Part shown: positions 38,438-48,006 of the stretch, piece by piece
How the letters are laid out: each line of letters begins with the position of its first letter
Numbering within the stretch: the first letter of the stretch is position 1
Source of the DNA: Natronomonas gomsonensis
Lineage (GTDB): Archaea; Halobacteriota; Halobacteria; Halobacteriales; Haloarculaceae
Assembly (NCBI RefSeq): GCF_024300825.1
Contig: NZ_CP101323.1
Coordinates: 124,001-188,000 of the forward strand
Direction: 5' to 3'
Length of the DNA stretch: 64,000 nucleotides
Notes under the pieces: model-generated
What the model was told of the DNA's origin: nothing
The model's input: only the letters and a program-made list of their open reading frames with translations
Database searches by the model: none
Made by a program: the position numbers and the translations under genes

Positions 38438-39940
38438 ATGGGCGTCATCCGAGTCGATTGGCGGGCTAGTCTCGATTTGACTGGCCGGATACTGCTGTAT
38501 CTCGCCGGGCCGCTGTGTTTCCCGCTTCTCGTCGCCATCTACTACGGTGAGTCGACGGTGCCGTTCCTGTCGGCCATCGCCGTAACCGTCGTCCTCGGCG
38601 GTTCGTTGCGGGGGCTGCCGGGGGAACCCGGTGAACTCGGCCCGCGGGAGGCGTTTCTCGCCGTCGCACTGATTTGGTTTCTCGTCGCGGCGGTCGGGGC
38701 CGTCCCGTTTTTCGTCGCCGGCGTCGGCATCATCGCCCATCCGGTCGACGCCATGTTCGAGTCGATGAGCGGGCTGACGACCACGGGGGCGACGGTCCTG
38801 CGTGATTTCTCGATTCACTCGCGGTCGATACTCATGTGGCGACAGGTGCTGCAGTGGCTCGGCGGCCTCGGCATTCTCGTCCTCGCGACGGCGATACTGT
38901 CGGAACTCGGCGTCGGTGGTGCCCAACTGATGGAGACCGAAACCCAGACCCGGAACGTCAGCAAACTCACGCCGCGCATCGCCGCGACGGCACAGCTCAT
39001 CTGGGGGCTGTACATCGGCCTGACGCTTCTGGCCGTCGCCGTCTACTACGGCCTCCACCTGCTGAACCTCGCGCCGAATATGGGTTTCTACAACGCGGTC
39101 GCCCACGCGCTCACCTCTGTGTCGACGGCGGGGTTCTCGCCGGAACCCGACAGCATCGGCGCGTTCTCGCCGGTCGTACAGTGGGCCGTCATCCCGTTCA
39201 TGCTCGTCGGCTCGACGAGTTTCGTGCTACTGTACTTCGCCATCAACGGCGACCCGATGCGCTTGCTCAAAAACGAGGAGTTTCATTTCTATCTCGGCGT
39301 CGTCGCGACCGGAAGCGTCCTCGTCGCTGCGGCGCTGGCCACCGACCCGACGGTGACCTTCGGAACTGAGGCGACGGTCCGTCATGCAGTGTTCAACGTC
39401 GCCTCCATCGTGACGACGACGGGCTATGCGAGTGCGGACTTCGAGTTGTGGTCACCGGCCGCCAAACACGTCCTCTTTCTGTGTATGTTCGTCGGTGGGA
39501 TGGTCGGCTCGACGACGTGCTCCATCAAATCGCTTCGGTGGCTCGTCGCGCTGAAGGCGTTCAAGCGCAACCTCTTCACCAGCATCCACCCCGAGGCGGT
39601 TCGTCCGGTTCGGGTCTCGGGCAACCCCGTCGAGGAGGAGACGATTCGGGACATCTACGCGTACCTGCTCTTGAGCCTCGTCATCTTCACCCTCCTTACG
39701 GTGTTCATCGTCGTCGACGGCACGCGGGCACCGGTCGAAGTCACGGAGTTCGAGGCCCTCGGCGCGGCGGCATCGACGTTCCTCAACATCGGCCCGGCGT
39801 TCGGCGACGCCGGGCCATACGGCACTTACGCGACGTTTCCGCGGTCGACGCGGGCGGTGATGATTGCCTTGATGTGGATTGGCCGCATCGAAATCATCCC
39901 CGTCTTGGTGCTGTTCACGAAAGCGTTTTGGACCTCCTGA
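38438..39940 (+). CDS. trkH: TrkH-type potassium uptake channel, copy 1
   Basis: 500 residues, about ten spans, four selectivity-filter half-pores: GLTTTGATVL, SVSTAGFSP, IVTTTGYASADF and LNIGPAFGDAG. The loop in the middle of the third pore helix normally reads GSTGGGIK; here it is GSTTCSIK, so the glycine-rich gate differs from copies 2 and 3. Translationally coupled to the trkA stop one base before. Confidence 0.92.
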   Translation: MGVIRVDWRASLDLTGRILLYLAGPLCFPLLVAIYYGESTVPFLSAIAVTVVLGGSLRGLPGEPGELGPREAFLAVALIWFLVAAVGAVPFFVAGVGIIAHPVDAMFESMSGLTTTGATVLRDFSIHSRSILMWRQVLQWLGGLGILVLATAILSELGVGGAQLMETETQTRNVSKLTPRIAATAQLIWGLYIGLTLLAVAVYYGLHLLNLAPNMGFYNAVAHALTSVSTAGFSPEPDSIGAFSPVVQWAVIPFMLVGSTSFVLLYFAINGDPMRLLKNEEFHFYLGVVATGSVLVAAALATDPTVTFGTEATVRHAVFNVASIVTTTGYASADFELWSPAAKHVLFLCMFVGGMVGSTTCSIKSLRWLVALKAFKRNLFTSIHPEAVRPVRVSGNPVEEETIRDIYAYLLLSLVIFTLLTVFIVVDGTRAPVEVTEFEALGAAASTFLNIGPAFGDAGPYGTYATFPRSTRAVMIALMWIGRIEIIPVLVLFTKAFWTS

Positions 39941-39956
39941 GAAACGAATCCGCCTC

Positions 39957-39963
39957 TTTATTA
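39957..39963 (+). promoter_or_regulatory. TATA box before trkH copy 2
   Basis: TTTATTA; a start point about 26 bases on would be ~39987, directly at the ATG of a six-codon open frame (39989-40009). Confidence 0.4.
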
Positions 39964-39988
39964 CATCGGCGGTGAGACGGGACGCGTA

Positions 39989-40009
39989 ATGGAGGTCGTC
40001 GTCCAGTGA
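39989..40009 (+). CDS. possible six-codon leader peptide of trkH copy 2
   Basis: ATG with codons for M-E-V-V-V-Q and a TGA. The TGA overlaps the GTG start of trkH (GTGA), and the TATA box puts the ATG at the 5' end of the message. It may load ribosomes for re-initiation at the GTG. Could equally be chance. Confidence 0.3.
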   Translation: MEVVVQ

Positions 40010-41538
40010 GGTTTCGAGTTCGTTGGCGGACGAGTTTTAGCCTTGTTGGGACCGTCGTCAAGTATCTCGCAGTGGCGATGCTCATTCCGCTCGCCGTAGC
40101 TGTAATTTACGGTGACGATATCTGGGTCTTCGCCGCCTCGATTGCCATTACGGTGTCCGTCGGTCTCGCGCTCGAACGACTCGACAGGGACCCCGAGGTG
40201 GACGCCCCCGAGGCACTCGCCCTCGTTACGTTTTCTTGGCTGGCCGTCGCGGCTATCGGCGCAGTTCCGTACTTACTCGCCGGCTACGGCACCTCATCCA
40301 CGCTGGCTATGCCGGTGAACGCGCTGTTCGAATCGATGTCCGGATTCACGACGACAGGGGCGACGGTCATGGGTGAGATAAGCTTCGAGCAACATTCCCA
40401 CGCGTTGCTGATGTGGCGACAACTCACGCAGTGGCTGGGTGGGATGGGTATCATCGTTCTGATGATTGCCATCCTTCCGGAGTTGGCTGTCAACGGAGCG
40501 CAACTGATGCAATCGGAGGCGCCCGGTCCGGAGCTACAGAAACTAACGCCCCGAATCGCGGAAACCGCGCGCGCACTCTGGTTGGTGTATCTCGGATTCA
40601 CCGTCGTCTACGTGCTGTTGCTCTACGGGTTGCATCTGGCCAATCTGGCCCCGAATATGACGTTTTACAACGCCGTCGCACACGGCTTTACGACGCTTCC
40701 GACGGGTGGGTTCTCACCGGAGGCCGACAGCATCGCGGCGTTTTCCGCGGCAGTTCAGTGGGTCGTTATCCCCTTCATGTTCGTCGCGGGTGTCAACTTC
40801 GCGCTGTTCTGGCACGTTCTCAAAGGTGAAATCGACGAACTGACCGGAAATCCCGAGTTCAGGTGGTATGCCGGAAGTATCGCCGCGGTGACGGCCGTAT
40901 TGACGGCACTGTTGTTCTCCGGAACTGCACCGGTTCTGGACCTCGGTGGGGCGACGGAGGGTGTCGCCGAGAACTCGCTCCGGCAAGCGACGTTCCAGGT
41001 CGTCTCGTTGCTGAACTCGACCGGATACGCGACGAGCGACTTCGCTCAGTGGGATAGCAACGCACAGATGGTGCTCCTGTTCGCTATGTTCATCGGTGGG
41101 TCTGCTGGCTCGACTGGTGGTGGCGTCAAAGTCGTTCGGTGGCTCATCGTCGTCAAATCGATTCGGCGAGAACTGTACAAAACGGCCCGGCCGAGCATCG
41201 TTGAGCCGATTCGTCTCGGAGGCAACGTCGTCGACGAAGACGCCGTTCGAGGCGTGATGTCGTTTACACTCCTGTATCTCCTCCTGTTCGGAGTCGCGAC
41301 AGTGGTCATCTCGTTGGACGCACACAGAATCGGATACGACATCACGACACTGGAGGCGCTCAGTGCGTCCATCGCGACGCTCGGAAACATCGGTCCGGGG
41401 TTCGGCTCACTCGGCCCGTTCGGCAGTTATATCAAATTTCCGCGGTCGTCGAGGCTTCTGATGGTGGTTCTGATGTGGGTCGGACGTCTCGAAATCGTCC
41501 CCGTGTTGGCGCTGTTCATCGGCATCACACGCGAGTGA
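40006..41538 (+). CDS. trkH: TrkH-type potassium uptake channel, copy 2
   Basis: 510 residues from GTG (MRFRVRWRTSF). Canonical features: pore signatures GFTTTGATVM, FTTLPTGGFSPE, LLNSTGYATSDF, LGNIGPGFGSLG and the intramembrane loop AGSTGGGVKVVRW. Has its own promoter 40-50 bases upstream and so is not simply the third gene of the trkA operon. Convergent with copy 3 across five bases. Confidence 0.92.
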   Translation: MRFRVRWRTSFSLVGTVVKYLAVAMLIPLAVAVIYGDDIWVFAASIAITVSVGLALERLDRDPEVDAPEALALVTFSWLAVAAIGAVPYLLAGYGTSSTLAMPVNALFESMSGFTTTGATVMGEISFEQHSHALLMWRQLTQWLGGMGIIVLMIAILPELAVNGAQLMQSEAPGPELQKLTPRIAETARALWLVYLGFTVVYVLLLYGLHLANLAPNMTFYNAVAHGFTTLPTGGFSPEADSIAAFSAAVQWVVIPFMFVAGVNFALFWHVLKGEIDELTGNPEFRWYAGSIAAVTAVLTALLFSGTAPVLDLGGATEGVAENSLRQATFQVVSLLNSTGYATSDFAQWDSNAQMVLLFAMFIGGSAGSTGGGVKVVRWLIVVKSIRRELYKTARPSIVEPIRLGGNVVDEDAVRGVMSFTLLYLLLFGVATVVISLDAHRIGYDITTLEALSASIATLGNIGPGFGSLGPFGSYIKFPRSSRLLMVVLMWVGRLEIVPVLALFIGITRE

Positions 41539-41543
41539 GCGAT

Positions 41544-43181
41544 TCAGGGGCGCAGGCCGTAGATGAGTGCTCGTCCGAACACCAACACCGGGATGATTTC
41601 GAGGCGGCCAATCCACATGTTGAGAACGAACATCGCTTCTGCAAGCGGGTGCATCGACGGGCCGACGATACCCGTCGACAACCCGACGTTCCCCTGTGCG
41701 CTTGCTACCTCGAAGAGCGCATCGGCGTAACTGAAATCGGGGCCCGCGAGGTTGACGAGAACGATACTCGACGCCGCCAGGAGCGATATCCAGAGGACAC
41801 CGACGATGGCGGCTTCGCTGAACTCTCGGTCCATCTGCTGGCGCGTGAGCGTTCGGTCTCCCACGTTCGCCGTCGCAACCGCAGTCGAGGGGAGAAACAC
41901 CCGAGAGAACTGCCATTTGATGCCCTTCGCGATGACGTACGCGCGAATAATCTTGATGCCGCCGACGGTCGACCCCGCCGCTCCGCCGACGACCATCGCT
42001 CCCGAAACGATGAGTTTTCCGCCGTCGCTCCAGTTGGCGATTGGCGAGGACTGGAACCCGGTACAGGTCAGCGCGCTGACGAACTGGAACGTTCCGTCCC
42101 GAACGGCGTCGGCCTCCGCCGTCGTTACGTGCTGGGCGAGTATCTCGGGGACTGGCACCGCGTTCCCGAGTACGCCCGTCTCACCGACGAACAAGAGGTT
42201 CTGAAACGACAGTGCGACCACACCGACGCCCAGCAGGACGAACAGCCATCGGGTCTGGATGTCTGAAACCAATCCTCCGAGGTCACGGTTTGAGAGAACG
42301 GCAAAATGAATCGGGAACGCGATGGCACCGAGGGTCATCACCGGGAGGAGAACGGCTTCGACGAGCGGTGAGTTGTACGTCCCGATGGAGTTGTCGGTGA
42401 CGCTGAACCCTCCCGTCGCGAGTCCTGTCATCGCATGATTTAGGGCCTGCCAACCCACCTCGAACAGCGGCAGGGAACGCCCGTAGTCGCTCATTCGAAG
42501 CGCAACGAAGAGGACGATGATGGAAACGATGGTGTACGCGAAGAAGATCTTCCAGACGGTTCGGACCGTCGAGACGACGCTCGGGTGAATCTTCCGCTCT
42601 CGGGTTTCGCTCTGATACAGCGTGTAACTCCCGCTTCCCGGACGCGCGAGGATGGCGACCGTGAGAACGATGACCCCGACACCGCCGACCCACTGGATGA
42701 CGGTGCGCCACCATTGAATCGCACGGGGAAGGGTCGGTTCGTGGACGGCCATCGTGAGGCCGCTCCCCGTCCACCCACTCATCGATTCGAAGAGGGCGTG
42801 TAGCGGATGCCGGAAGTGCCGAAGACTCGACGCCTCGAACCCGGCTGCGTTTGCGGTCGCCGCTGCGACGGCCGGTGGGGTGAAGTGTGCGGTCAACAGG
42901 AACGGCAACGCGCCGAGAACCGCCGTACAGAACCAACCGGCAGCCGCGATTACCATCCCGTGTTTCATCAGGGGGGCTGGCGCGTCGAGGAACCGCCACC
43001 GTGCGAGCCCGCCGATGCCGGCTGTCAAACCACCGGAGACGAGAAACGCCAGCGCGGCGTACCACTCTCGGAAGGCGATAGCGACACCGAGGCTGACCGT
43101 CATCACGAGGGCCTCTATCAGCAGCAGCGACCCGATGTCACGCGCAATCGTCGCGAGGTCCTGCGTTCGTGTCCGCTCCAT
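41544..43181 (-). CDS. trkH: TrkH-type potassium uptake channel, copy 3
   Basis: 545 residues. Four pore signatures, but diverged: GWTGSGLTMAV, MTGLATGGFSV, ALTCTGFQSSPI and AQGNVGLSTG, with the gate loop AGSTVGGIKII. First filter has GSG where others have TTG. A longer N-terminal half. Its ATG overlaps the stop of the second trkA-type gene by one base, so that protein is its cytosolic partner. Confidence 0.9.
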   Translation of the reverse strand: MERTRTQDLATIARDIGSLLLIEALVMTVSLGVAIAFREWYAALAFLVSGGLTAGIGGLARWRFLDAPAPLMKHGMVIAAAGWFCTAVLGALPFLLTAHFTPPAVAAATANAAGFEASSLRHFRHPLHALFESMSGWTGSGLTMAVHEPTLPRAIQWWRTVIQWVGGVGVIVLTVAILARPGSGSYTLYQSETRERKIHPSVVSTVRTVWKIFFAYTIVSIIVLFVALRMSDYGRSLPLFEVGWQALNHAMTGLATGGFSVTDNSIGTYNSPLVEAVLLPVMTLGAIAFPIHFAVLSNRDLGGLVSDIQTRWLFVLLGVGVVALSFQNLLFVGETGVLGNAVPVPEILAQHVTTAEADAVRDGTFQFVSALTCTGFQSSPIANWSDGGKLIVSGAMVVGGAAGSTVGGIKIIRAYVIAKGIKWQFSRVFLPSTAVATANVGDRTLTRQQMDREFSEAAIVGVLWISLLAASSIVLVNLAGPDFSYADALFEVASAQGNVGLSTGIVGPSMHPLAEAMFVLNMWIGRLEIIPVLVFGRALIYGLRP

Positions 43182-43849
43182 TATGAGACGAATACGTCGA
43201 GGACAGATTCGGTAATCCCCGTCCCGGAGTACGCCGTCACCATATCTCCCCTCTCGATTCGGGTGTTTCCTCGGGGTGTAATCGGCCGTTCGTTATCGTC
43301 CCGTTCGATGGCGACGATGAGCATTTCATCCCCCAGTAATCCTTCCTCGGCCGCCTCCGAAATCGTCAGCCCGACTATTGGGGCGCCTTCTTCGACAGCG
43401 ACTTCGAACACTTCGGCCTCCTCGCCGATGTGCATGTAGTCGACGACGGAGGGCCGGCGAACGGCTCGATAGAGGTACTCGGCGATGAGCCGCTGGGGGT
43501 TCTGCATCGTGTTCACGCCGATTTGTCGGAAGATGTTCATGTGTTTGGGGTTGTGGACCACGGAGACGATTTGCGGTACGTCGAACTCCTGGGAGAGGAG
43601 ACACACCATGATGTTCGTCGCGTCCTGGTCGGTCGTCGAAATGACTGCATCCGCTCTGTCGAGTCCGGCGTCGGCGAGCGTCTCCTTGACTGTCGCATCG
43701 GCGTTGAGAACGAGGCAGTCGAACTGGCTGGCGGCACGCTCGGCACGCTCGTCGTCGTTCTCGATGACGACGACTTCGTTTCCACCCGATGTCGCGATTT
43801 CGATGAGTGGGATTCCGATATCACCTGCCCCGACGATGACGACGTACAT
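43181..43849 (-). CDS. trkA: TrkA, single-module potassium channel regulatory subunit
   Basis: 222 residues. One RCK unit: IVGAGDIGIPLIEIA at the start for NAD binding, then an RCK_C domain from about 140 (EEAEVFEVAVEEGAPIVG). Half the length of the TrkA at 37099. Start ATG 43849 chosen so that the Rossmann strand opens the protein; nine more residues are possible from an upstream ATG. Operon with trkH copy 3, one-base overlap. Confidence 0.9.
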   Translation of the reverse strand: MYVVIVGAGDIGIPLIEIATSGGNEVVVIENDDERAERAASQFDCLVLNADATVKETLADAGLDRADAVISTTDQDATNIMVCLLSQEFDVPQIVSVVHNPKHMNIFRQIGVNTMQNPQRLIAEYLYRAVRRPSVVDYMHIGEEAEVFEVAVEEGAPIVGLTISEAAEEGLLGDEMLIVAIERDDNERPITPRGNTRIERGDMVTAYSGTGITESVLDVFVS

Positions 43850-43888
43850 TCGTCGTCGGGTTCGCTGGGTACTCACGAAAAGGTACCG

Positions 43889-44248
43889 TTACGGCCGCCG
43901 GATTTCGAGTTCGTACCCCTCGTCGGCGCCGTAGAGGTCTCGAAACAGCGATTCGACGAAGTCGGCGGCGTGTTTCGGGTCGGTGACCGCCGAGAGATAG
44001 ACGACCTCGTCGTCGGCCTTTCGGGTGTCGGGCTGTTTGACTTTGAACACGTGGTACGCCGACAGCAGCGCTTCGAGGCGGTCGCGCTCGTCGGCGTCGA
44101 GTTCCAACCGGAGCCGCCGGTCGTCGTACTCGAGGCGGCGGTCGACAGCCTCGAACACGACGGGGTCGCCTCCTTCCCGTCGATGGGCGACGATGGCCTC
44201 GACGACCAGTCGGCGCCTGTCGACGGGCGTCGTCGCTTGGGGTGACAT
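43889..44248 (-). CDS. haloarchaeal protein of unknown function
   Basis: 119 acidic residues, no membrane or signal segment, no cysteine. Pattern LVVEAIVAHRREGGDPVVFE then an alpha/beta part ending DLYGADEGYELEIRRP. I do not recognise it. It lies 40 bases upstream of the trkA/trkH pair on the same strand, so it may be their first gene; a regulatory link is inference only. Confidence 0.6.
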   Translation of the reverse strand: MSPQATTPVDRRRLVVEAIVAHRREGGDPVVFEAVDRRLEYDDRRLRLELDADERDRLEALLSAYHVFKVKQPDTRKADDEVVYLSAVTDPKHAADFVESLFRDLYGADEGYELEIRRP

Positions 44249-44331
44249 ACAGGACCGTTGGCGTGCCGAGGTATGAAGGCGACGCTCGGCGCGTTCGTCA
44301 CCGTTTTCTACCCGTGCTTCGTGGGTGGGGT

Positions 44332-44670
44332 GTGTCGCTGTACGAACGCCCTGCGGACCTCGACGACCGCACTCGCTCGCGTCTCGACGACGTACTGATG
44401 TCCGGGGAGGCGTTCGTCGTCGGAGCGCGGGCGACAGACGGATTGCTCTCGCGGTGGTGTACTCGCGTCGTCGTGACGACCGACCGGGTCCTGGAGATAC
44501 GGCACGTCGGCCTCGATTGGTCGCTCGAAGGGTACAGACGAGAACGGATTCACGACGCCCGAGCGACCGGTGACGGCACTCGACTCCGGTTCGATGCCGG
44601 TCTCGACGAAATCGAGTATGATTTCGATGACGCGGCCACGGTCGACCGCTTTCTCACGGAACTGGCCTGA
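44332..44670 (+). CDS. PH-domain-like small protein
   Basis: 112 residues from GTG (MSLYERPADLDD). VVVTTDRVLEIRHVG then WSLEGYRRERIHDARATGDG and TRLRFDAGLDEIEYDFDD follow the beta-strand order of a bacterial PH-type domain. No membrane span. An ATG 30 codons upstream is in frame but overlaps the divergent gene's promoter. Function unknown. Confidence 0.6.
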   Translation: MSLYERPADLDDRTRSRLDDVLMSGEAFVVGARATDGLLSRWCTRVVVTTDRVLEIRHVGLDWSLEGYRRERIHDARATGDGTRLRFDAGLDEIEYDFDDAATVDRFLTELA

Positions 44671-44683
44671 GGACGCTGCTCCG

Positions 44684-45442
44684 TCAGCAGACGAGGACGG
44701 TCGCGTACGCCCGACCGTCGGCGGTGGCCACGCCGACGCCGAGGTAATCCGCACCATCGGCGTACAGGGACCGTCGGGCGTGGTCGTCGCTCATCAGGCC
44801 GTCGGCGATTCGCCGCCCCACCTCCGGCTCGGAGTCCTCTCCGATGTCGACGCTGTACAACCCTTCGAGCTGCCGCCCCGAGAGGAGCGTTCCGCTGTTT
44901 TCGACCCTACAGGAGTCGAGACCGACCGCTTCGAGTCGCGCGCGGGTGCCGATTCCGCCCGCCTCGTGGCTCACCGTCCGCTCGGCGGCCATCCGCTCGC
45001 TGTGGACCGACGCCGCCTGCTCGAGTTTCGACGGAATCGTGCCGGTCGTCGACAGCGACGCGTCGTAGTAGCTCTGTGGCGTCGGCCCCGCGTTCGCGTA
45101 GTAGTTCCGATACAGTGCCAACTCCCGTTGTATCGCCCGGACCACTGCGGCGGTGTCGACATCGCGGGGCGGCTGTGGCGTGGCGGTCGGTGTGGCAGTG
45201 GGTGTCTCCGTCGGCGCCTCGGTCGGCGTGGCGGTCGGCGTCGCCGTCGTTGTGGGCGTCGGGTTGGTCGGCGTCCCGTCAGCGGTACCGACGTTTCCGT
45301 CTCTCGGCGTCGACTCGCCGGGGTCACCCATCGTCGGTGACTCACCGAGTCCGGGAACCGACCCCGGCGCACCGACGGCGAACAACACGATACCCCCCAC
45401 GAGTGCCACTACGAGCAATGCCAGTTTGTTTCTCCGTCCCAT
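44684..45442 (-). CDS. secreted CAP/SCP-like domain protein
   Basis: 252 residues. Signal or anchor helix at 7-26, then a Thr/Pro/Ala-rich spacer to ~95, then a CAP domain: HSERMAAERTVSHEAGG carries the conserved His and Glu, and DDHARRSLYADGADYLGVGV ends the fold. A lone CRVE ... VLVC pair may form a disulfide. Extracellular; role unknown, CAP domains often bind lipids or cell-wall components. Confidence 0.75.
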   Translation of the reverse strand: MGRRNKLALLVVALVGGIVLFAVGAPGSVPGLGESPTMGDPGESTPRDGNVGTADGTPTNPTPTTTATPTATPTEAPTETPTATPTATPQPPRDVDTAAVVRAIQRELALYRNYYANAGPTPQSYYDASLSTTGTIPSKLEQAASVHSERMAAERTVSHEAGGIGTRARLEAVGLDSCRVENSGTLLSGRQLEGLYSVDIGEDSEPEVGRRIADGLMSDDHARRSLYADGADYLGVGVATADGRAYATVLVC

Positions 45443-45517
45443 TGTGTCGAGCCACGTCCGGAGTCGGCGGCGGCCCCCCCTCCGTCGAACCTTACGGCGT
45501 GTTGTTATGATAGTCGC

Positions 45518-45527
45518 TTAAATATTT
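45518..45527 (-). promoter_or_regulatory. TATA box of CAP-domain gene
   Basis: Minus strand reads AAATATTTAA, ~75 bases before the ATG at 45442, in the 180-base gap between divergent genes. Confidence 0.4.
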
Positions 45528-45620
45528 GGTTCGCCTCCGGTGGTAAACCGGTGGATACGGCCGGTTCGGTGGTCGTCCCTACCACATGTTTCTTATAGTC
45601 CGCGAATGAATGACACGAAA

Positions 45621-46247
45621 ATGACTAGAAGTCGTCGCTCCGTGTTGGCCGCGGTCGGAGCGCTGGGGTCGGGATTGCTTGCGGGGTGTCAGACGGGACG
45701 GTTCGGGAACGATGCCGACTCGCCGCGACGTACGGACTCGACGCCGACGGGATCGAGGGCGACTGCGACGCCCGAACCGACCGATTCGGCGACGCCGACG
45801 GAGGCGGCGAGTCGCTCGACCGACGCGGCCGAAACGCGCGCCCAGTCCGTCGAACGCGCCGAACGTATCTACGAGAAATTCGTCCTGCCGGCCGGCGAGC
45901 GCAAGACGTGGAGCCTCTCCTTCGACTCGCCGGTCACCGTCAGTATCGACCTCATCGTTCGCTCCGGGCCGCCCATCGACGTCATCCTCTTCGACGACGA
46001 GCGGGAGTACCGGGCGTATCTCCGAAACGACCGCGCCCGCTACGTCGATTCGGGCAGCGCCTTCTACGTGTTGAACCTCAACGACCTCACGACCGACCTC
46101 TCACGCGGCGACTACTGGATCGCACTAGACAACTTCTCGTGGCGTGAAGGCGACGACTTCCAGCGGGCCTTTCCGTCGATTCCCCAGCAGGACTCCGACG
46201 AGTCCGGAACGATGCGCGTCCAGTTCGGTCTCACTGCAGAGACCTGA
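45621..46247 (+). CDS. Tat-exported lipoprotein, function unknown
   Basis: 208 residues. MTRSRRSVLAAVGALGSG is a twin-arginine signal ending in a lipobox (LLAGC, lipidated Cys near 23). A Thr/Ser-rich spacer to ~80 precedes a compact beta domain (TWSLSFDSPVTVSIDLIV, VDSGSAFYVLNLND). The TTCTTATAG box at 45589-45597 places the transcript start at this ATG; an ATG five codons earlier is also in frame. Lies on the outer face of the membrane. Confidence 0.72.
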   Translation: MTRSRRSVLAAVGALGSGLLAGCQTGRFGNDADSPRRTDSTPTGSRATATPEPTDSATPTEAASRSTDAAETRAQSVERAERIYEKFVLPAGERKTWSLSFDSPVTVSIDLIVRSGPPIDVILFDDEREYRAYLRNDRARYVDSGSAFYVLNLNDLTTDLSRGDYWIALDNFSWREGDDFQRAFPSIPQQDSDESGTMRVQFGLTAET

Positions 46248-46279
46248 GCGGAGCCGGCGCCGAGACGATTCAGACAAGC

Positions 46280-46286
46280 CTTTTAC
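46280..46286 (+). promoter_or_regulatory. TATA box of adk
   Basis: CTTTTAC, about 26 bases before the adk ATG, predicting a leaderless message. Confidence 0.45.
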
Positions 46287-46307
46287 TGGAGGGGTAAAAC
46301 TGCCGGT

Positions 46308-46940
46308 ATGAGCCAGCCGAAGATTCTGCTGCTCGGGGCGCCGGGGGCCGGTAAGGGAACGCAGTCGAAAAACATCGCCGAGACTTACGACGTCGACCAC
46401 GTCACCACCGGCGATGCGCTCCGCGCCAACAAGGACATGGAGACCGAACACGGGACGCCGCGGTCGTTCATGGAGGCGGGCGAACTCGTTCCGGACCCCG
46501 TGGTCAACGAAATCGTCCAAGCGGCGCTGGATGACGCTGACGGATTCGTCCTCGACGGCTACCCGCGAAACCTCTCGCAGGCGGAGTACCTCGACGACAT
46601 CACCGACCTCGATTTGGTCGCTCTACTGGATGTCGACCGCGAGGAACTCGTCGACCGACTCACCGGTCGACGCGTCTGTTCGGAGTGTGGCGCGAACTAC
46701 CACGTCGAATTCAGCCCGCCCGAAGAGGAGGGCGTCTGCGACGAGTGCGGCGGCGAACTCATCCAACGCGACGACGACAACGAAGAGACGGTCAAGGAGC
46801 GCCTCAACGTCTTCGAGGAGAACACCCAGCCAGTTATCGACTACTACGACGACGAGGGCGAACTCGTCCGCATCGACGGCGAGGGCACGCCCGACGAAGT
46901 GTGGGCTGACCTGCAGGCAGCCATCGAAGACGCGGTCTGA
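46308..46940 (+). CDS. adk: adenylate kinase
   Basis: 210 residues, converts AMP and ATP to two ADP. P-loop [11 protein letters not shown] at 10-20, AMP-site FVLDGYPRN near 80, and a LID with a four-cysteine zinc site ([19 protein letters not shown]). First of the SecY-distal gene set typical of haloarchaea: adk, DUF106 protein, cmk, truB. Confidence 0.95.
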   Translation: MSQPKILLLGAPGAGKGTQSKNIAETYDVDHVTTGDALRANKDMETEHGTPRSFMEAGELVPDPVVNEIVQAALDDADGFVLDGYPRNLSQAEYLDDITDLDLVALLDVDREELVDRLTGRRVCSECGANYHVEFSPPEEEGVCDECGGELIQRDDDNEETVKERLNVFEENTQPVIDYYDDEGELVRIDGEGTPDEVWADLQAAIEDAV

Positions 46941-47036
46941 ACGGCGGAAAACATCTTTTCGCGGTCCGTCCGCTCGCCGAGTCGAGTGCGTCGCCAAGGT
47001 AAAAGGTTGATTACCCGCCCTTGACTAGGGAGGGTA

Positions 47037-47927
47037 ATGGCACGCACGGCATCGAAAGTACAGGAACTCGTCCGGGAGGACCCCGAGATGGAGTCCGCCA
47101 TCGAGTACGTCCTCGAACGCGCCAACGAGGGGACGGTCTCGTGGGGGGATGTCTCAGACGAACTCACGAGCGGACAGTGGGGACGGCTCATCGAGAAGGG
47201 CGTCCTCGTCGATTCCGACGGCGAAGGGTTCGACCTCGAAAATCCCGACGCGGTGCGGGAGGCGTTAGAAGATGACGACCTCGAGATACCGGATGCCCCC
47301 GACGAGGGCTCTTCGTGGACGAAGTGGGACAAACTCGCCGCCGTCGGCTCGGTGTCAATGTTCGCCGGCTACACCTTCCAGTCCGTCCGAGACCCGCTTG
47401 CGAGTACGCTCGATATCCTCCTGGGGCCGCTGCTCGATATCCTCCCGTTCTTCGCGGTCGTGATGATTCTGTCGCTGTTTACGGGGCTATACTCGACGCT
47501 GTTGCAGGCGAACCTCATGGACATGGAACTGATGGGCGAGTACCAACAGCGGATGAAGGACATCCAGGACAAGCGCAAGGCGGCGAAAGAACGCGGCGAC
47601 GACGAGGAACTCGAACGTATCCAAGACGAGCAGATGGAGGCGATGGCCGACAACATGGGCATGTTCAAAGAGCAGTTCCGACCGATGGTGTGGATTATGC
47701 TGCTTACCATCCCCGTGTTCCTGTGGATGTACTGGGCTATCGGCTTCCGCGGTGGGCCGGAACACTACGAACTCGCGACGATGGTGATGCCAATCGTCGG
47801 GCAGGTGGAGTGGACCCAAGGCTTCGTCGGGCCGATTCAGGCGTGGATCGTCTGGTACTTCGTCTGCTCGATGTGCTTCACGCAGGTCATCCGCAAGGCG
47901 CTGAACATCCAGACGACGCCGACGTAA
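47037..47927 (+). CDS. DUF106 / EMC3-TMCO1-like membrane insertase
   Basis: 296 residues. Soluble N-terminal helical part to ~95, a span at ~103-120, another at ~140-163, then the cytosolic coiled coil (MKDIQDKRKAAKERGDDEEL), then two spans (~215-235, ~255-285). This fits archaeal DUF106 proteins, relatives of YidC/Oxa1, EMC3 and TMCO1 that insert membrane proteins. Its location near secY-linked genes agrees with this role. The long N-terminal helical domain is a haloarchaeal addition. Confidence 0.85.
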   Translation: MARTASKVQELVREDPEMESAIEYVLERANEGTVSWGDVSDELTSGQWGRLIEKGVLVDSDGEGFDLENPDAVREALEDDDLEIPDAPDEGSSWTKWDKLAAVGSVSMFAGYTFQSVRDPLASTLDILLGPLLDILPFFAVVMILSLFTGLYSTLLQANLMDMELMGEYQQRMKDIQDKRKAAKERGDDEELERIQDEQMEAMADNMGMFKEQFRPMVWIMLLTIPVFLWMYWAIGFRGGPEHYELATMVMPIVGQVEWTQGFVGPIQAWIVWYFVCSMCFTQVIRKALNIQTTPT

Positions 47928-48006
47928 TCCGGTGGCAGCGCTGCGGTCTTCGACCGCCACGTTTTCTTCTCCGTTCACGGTCGAAAAGAAATGAGCGGTT
48001 CGCTCC

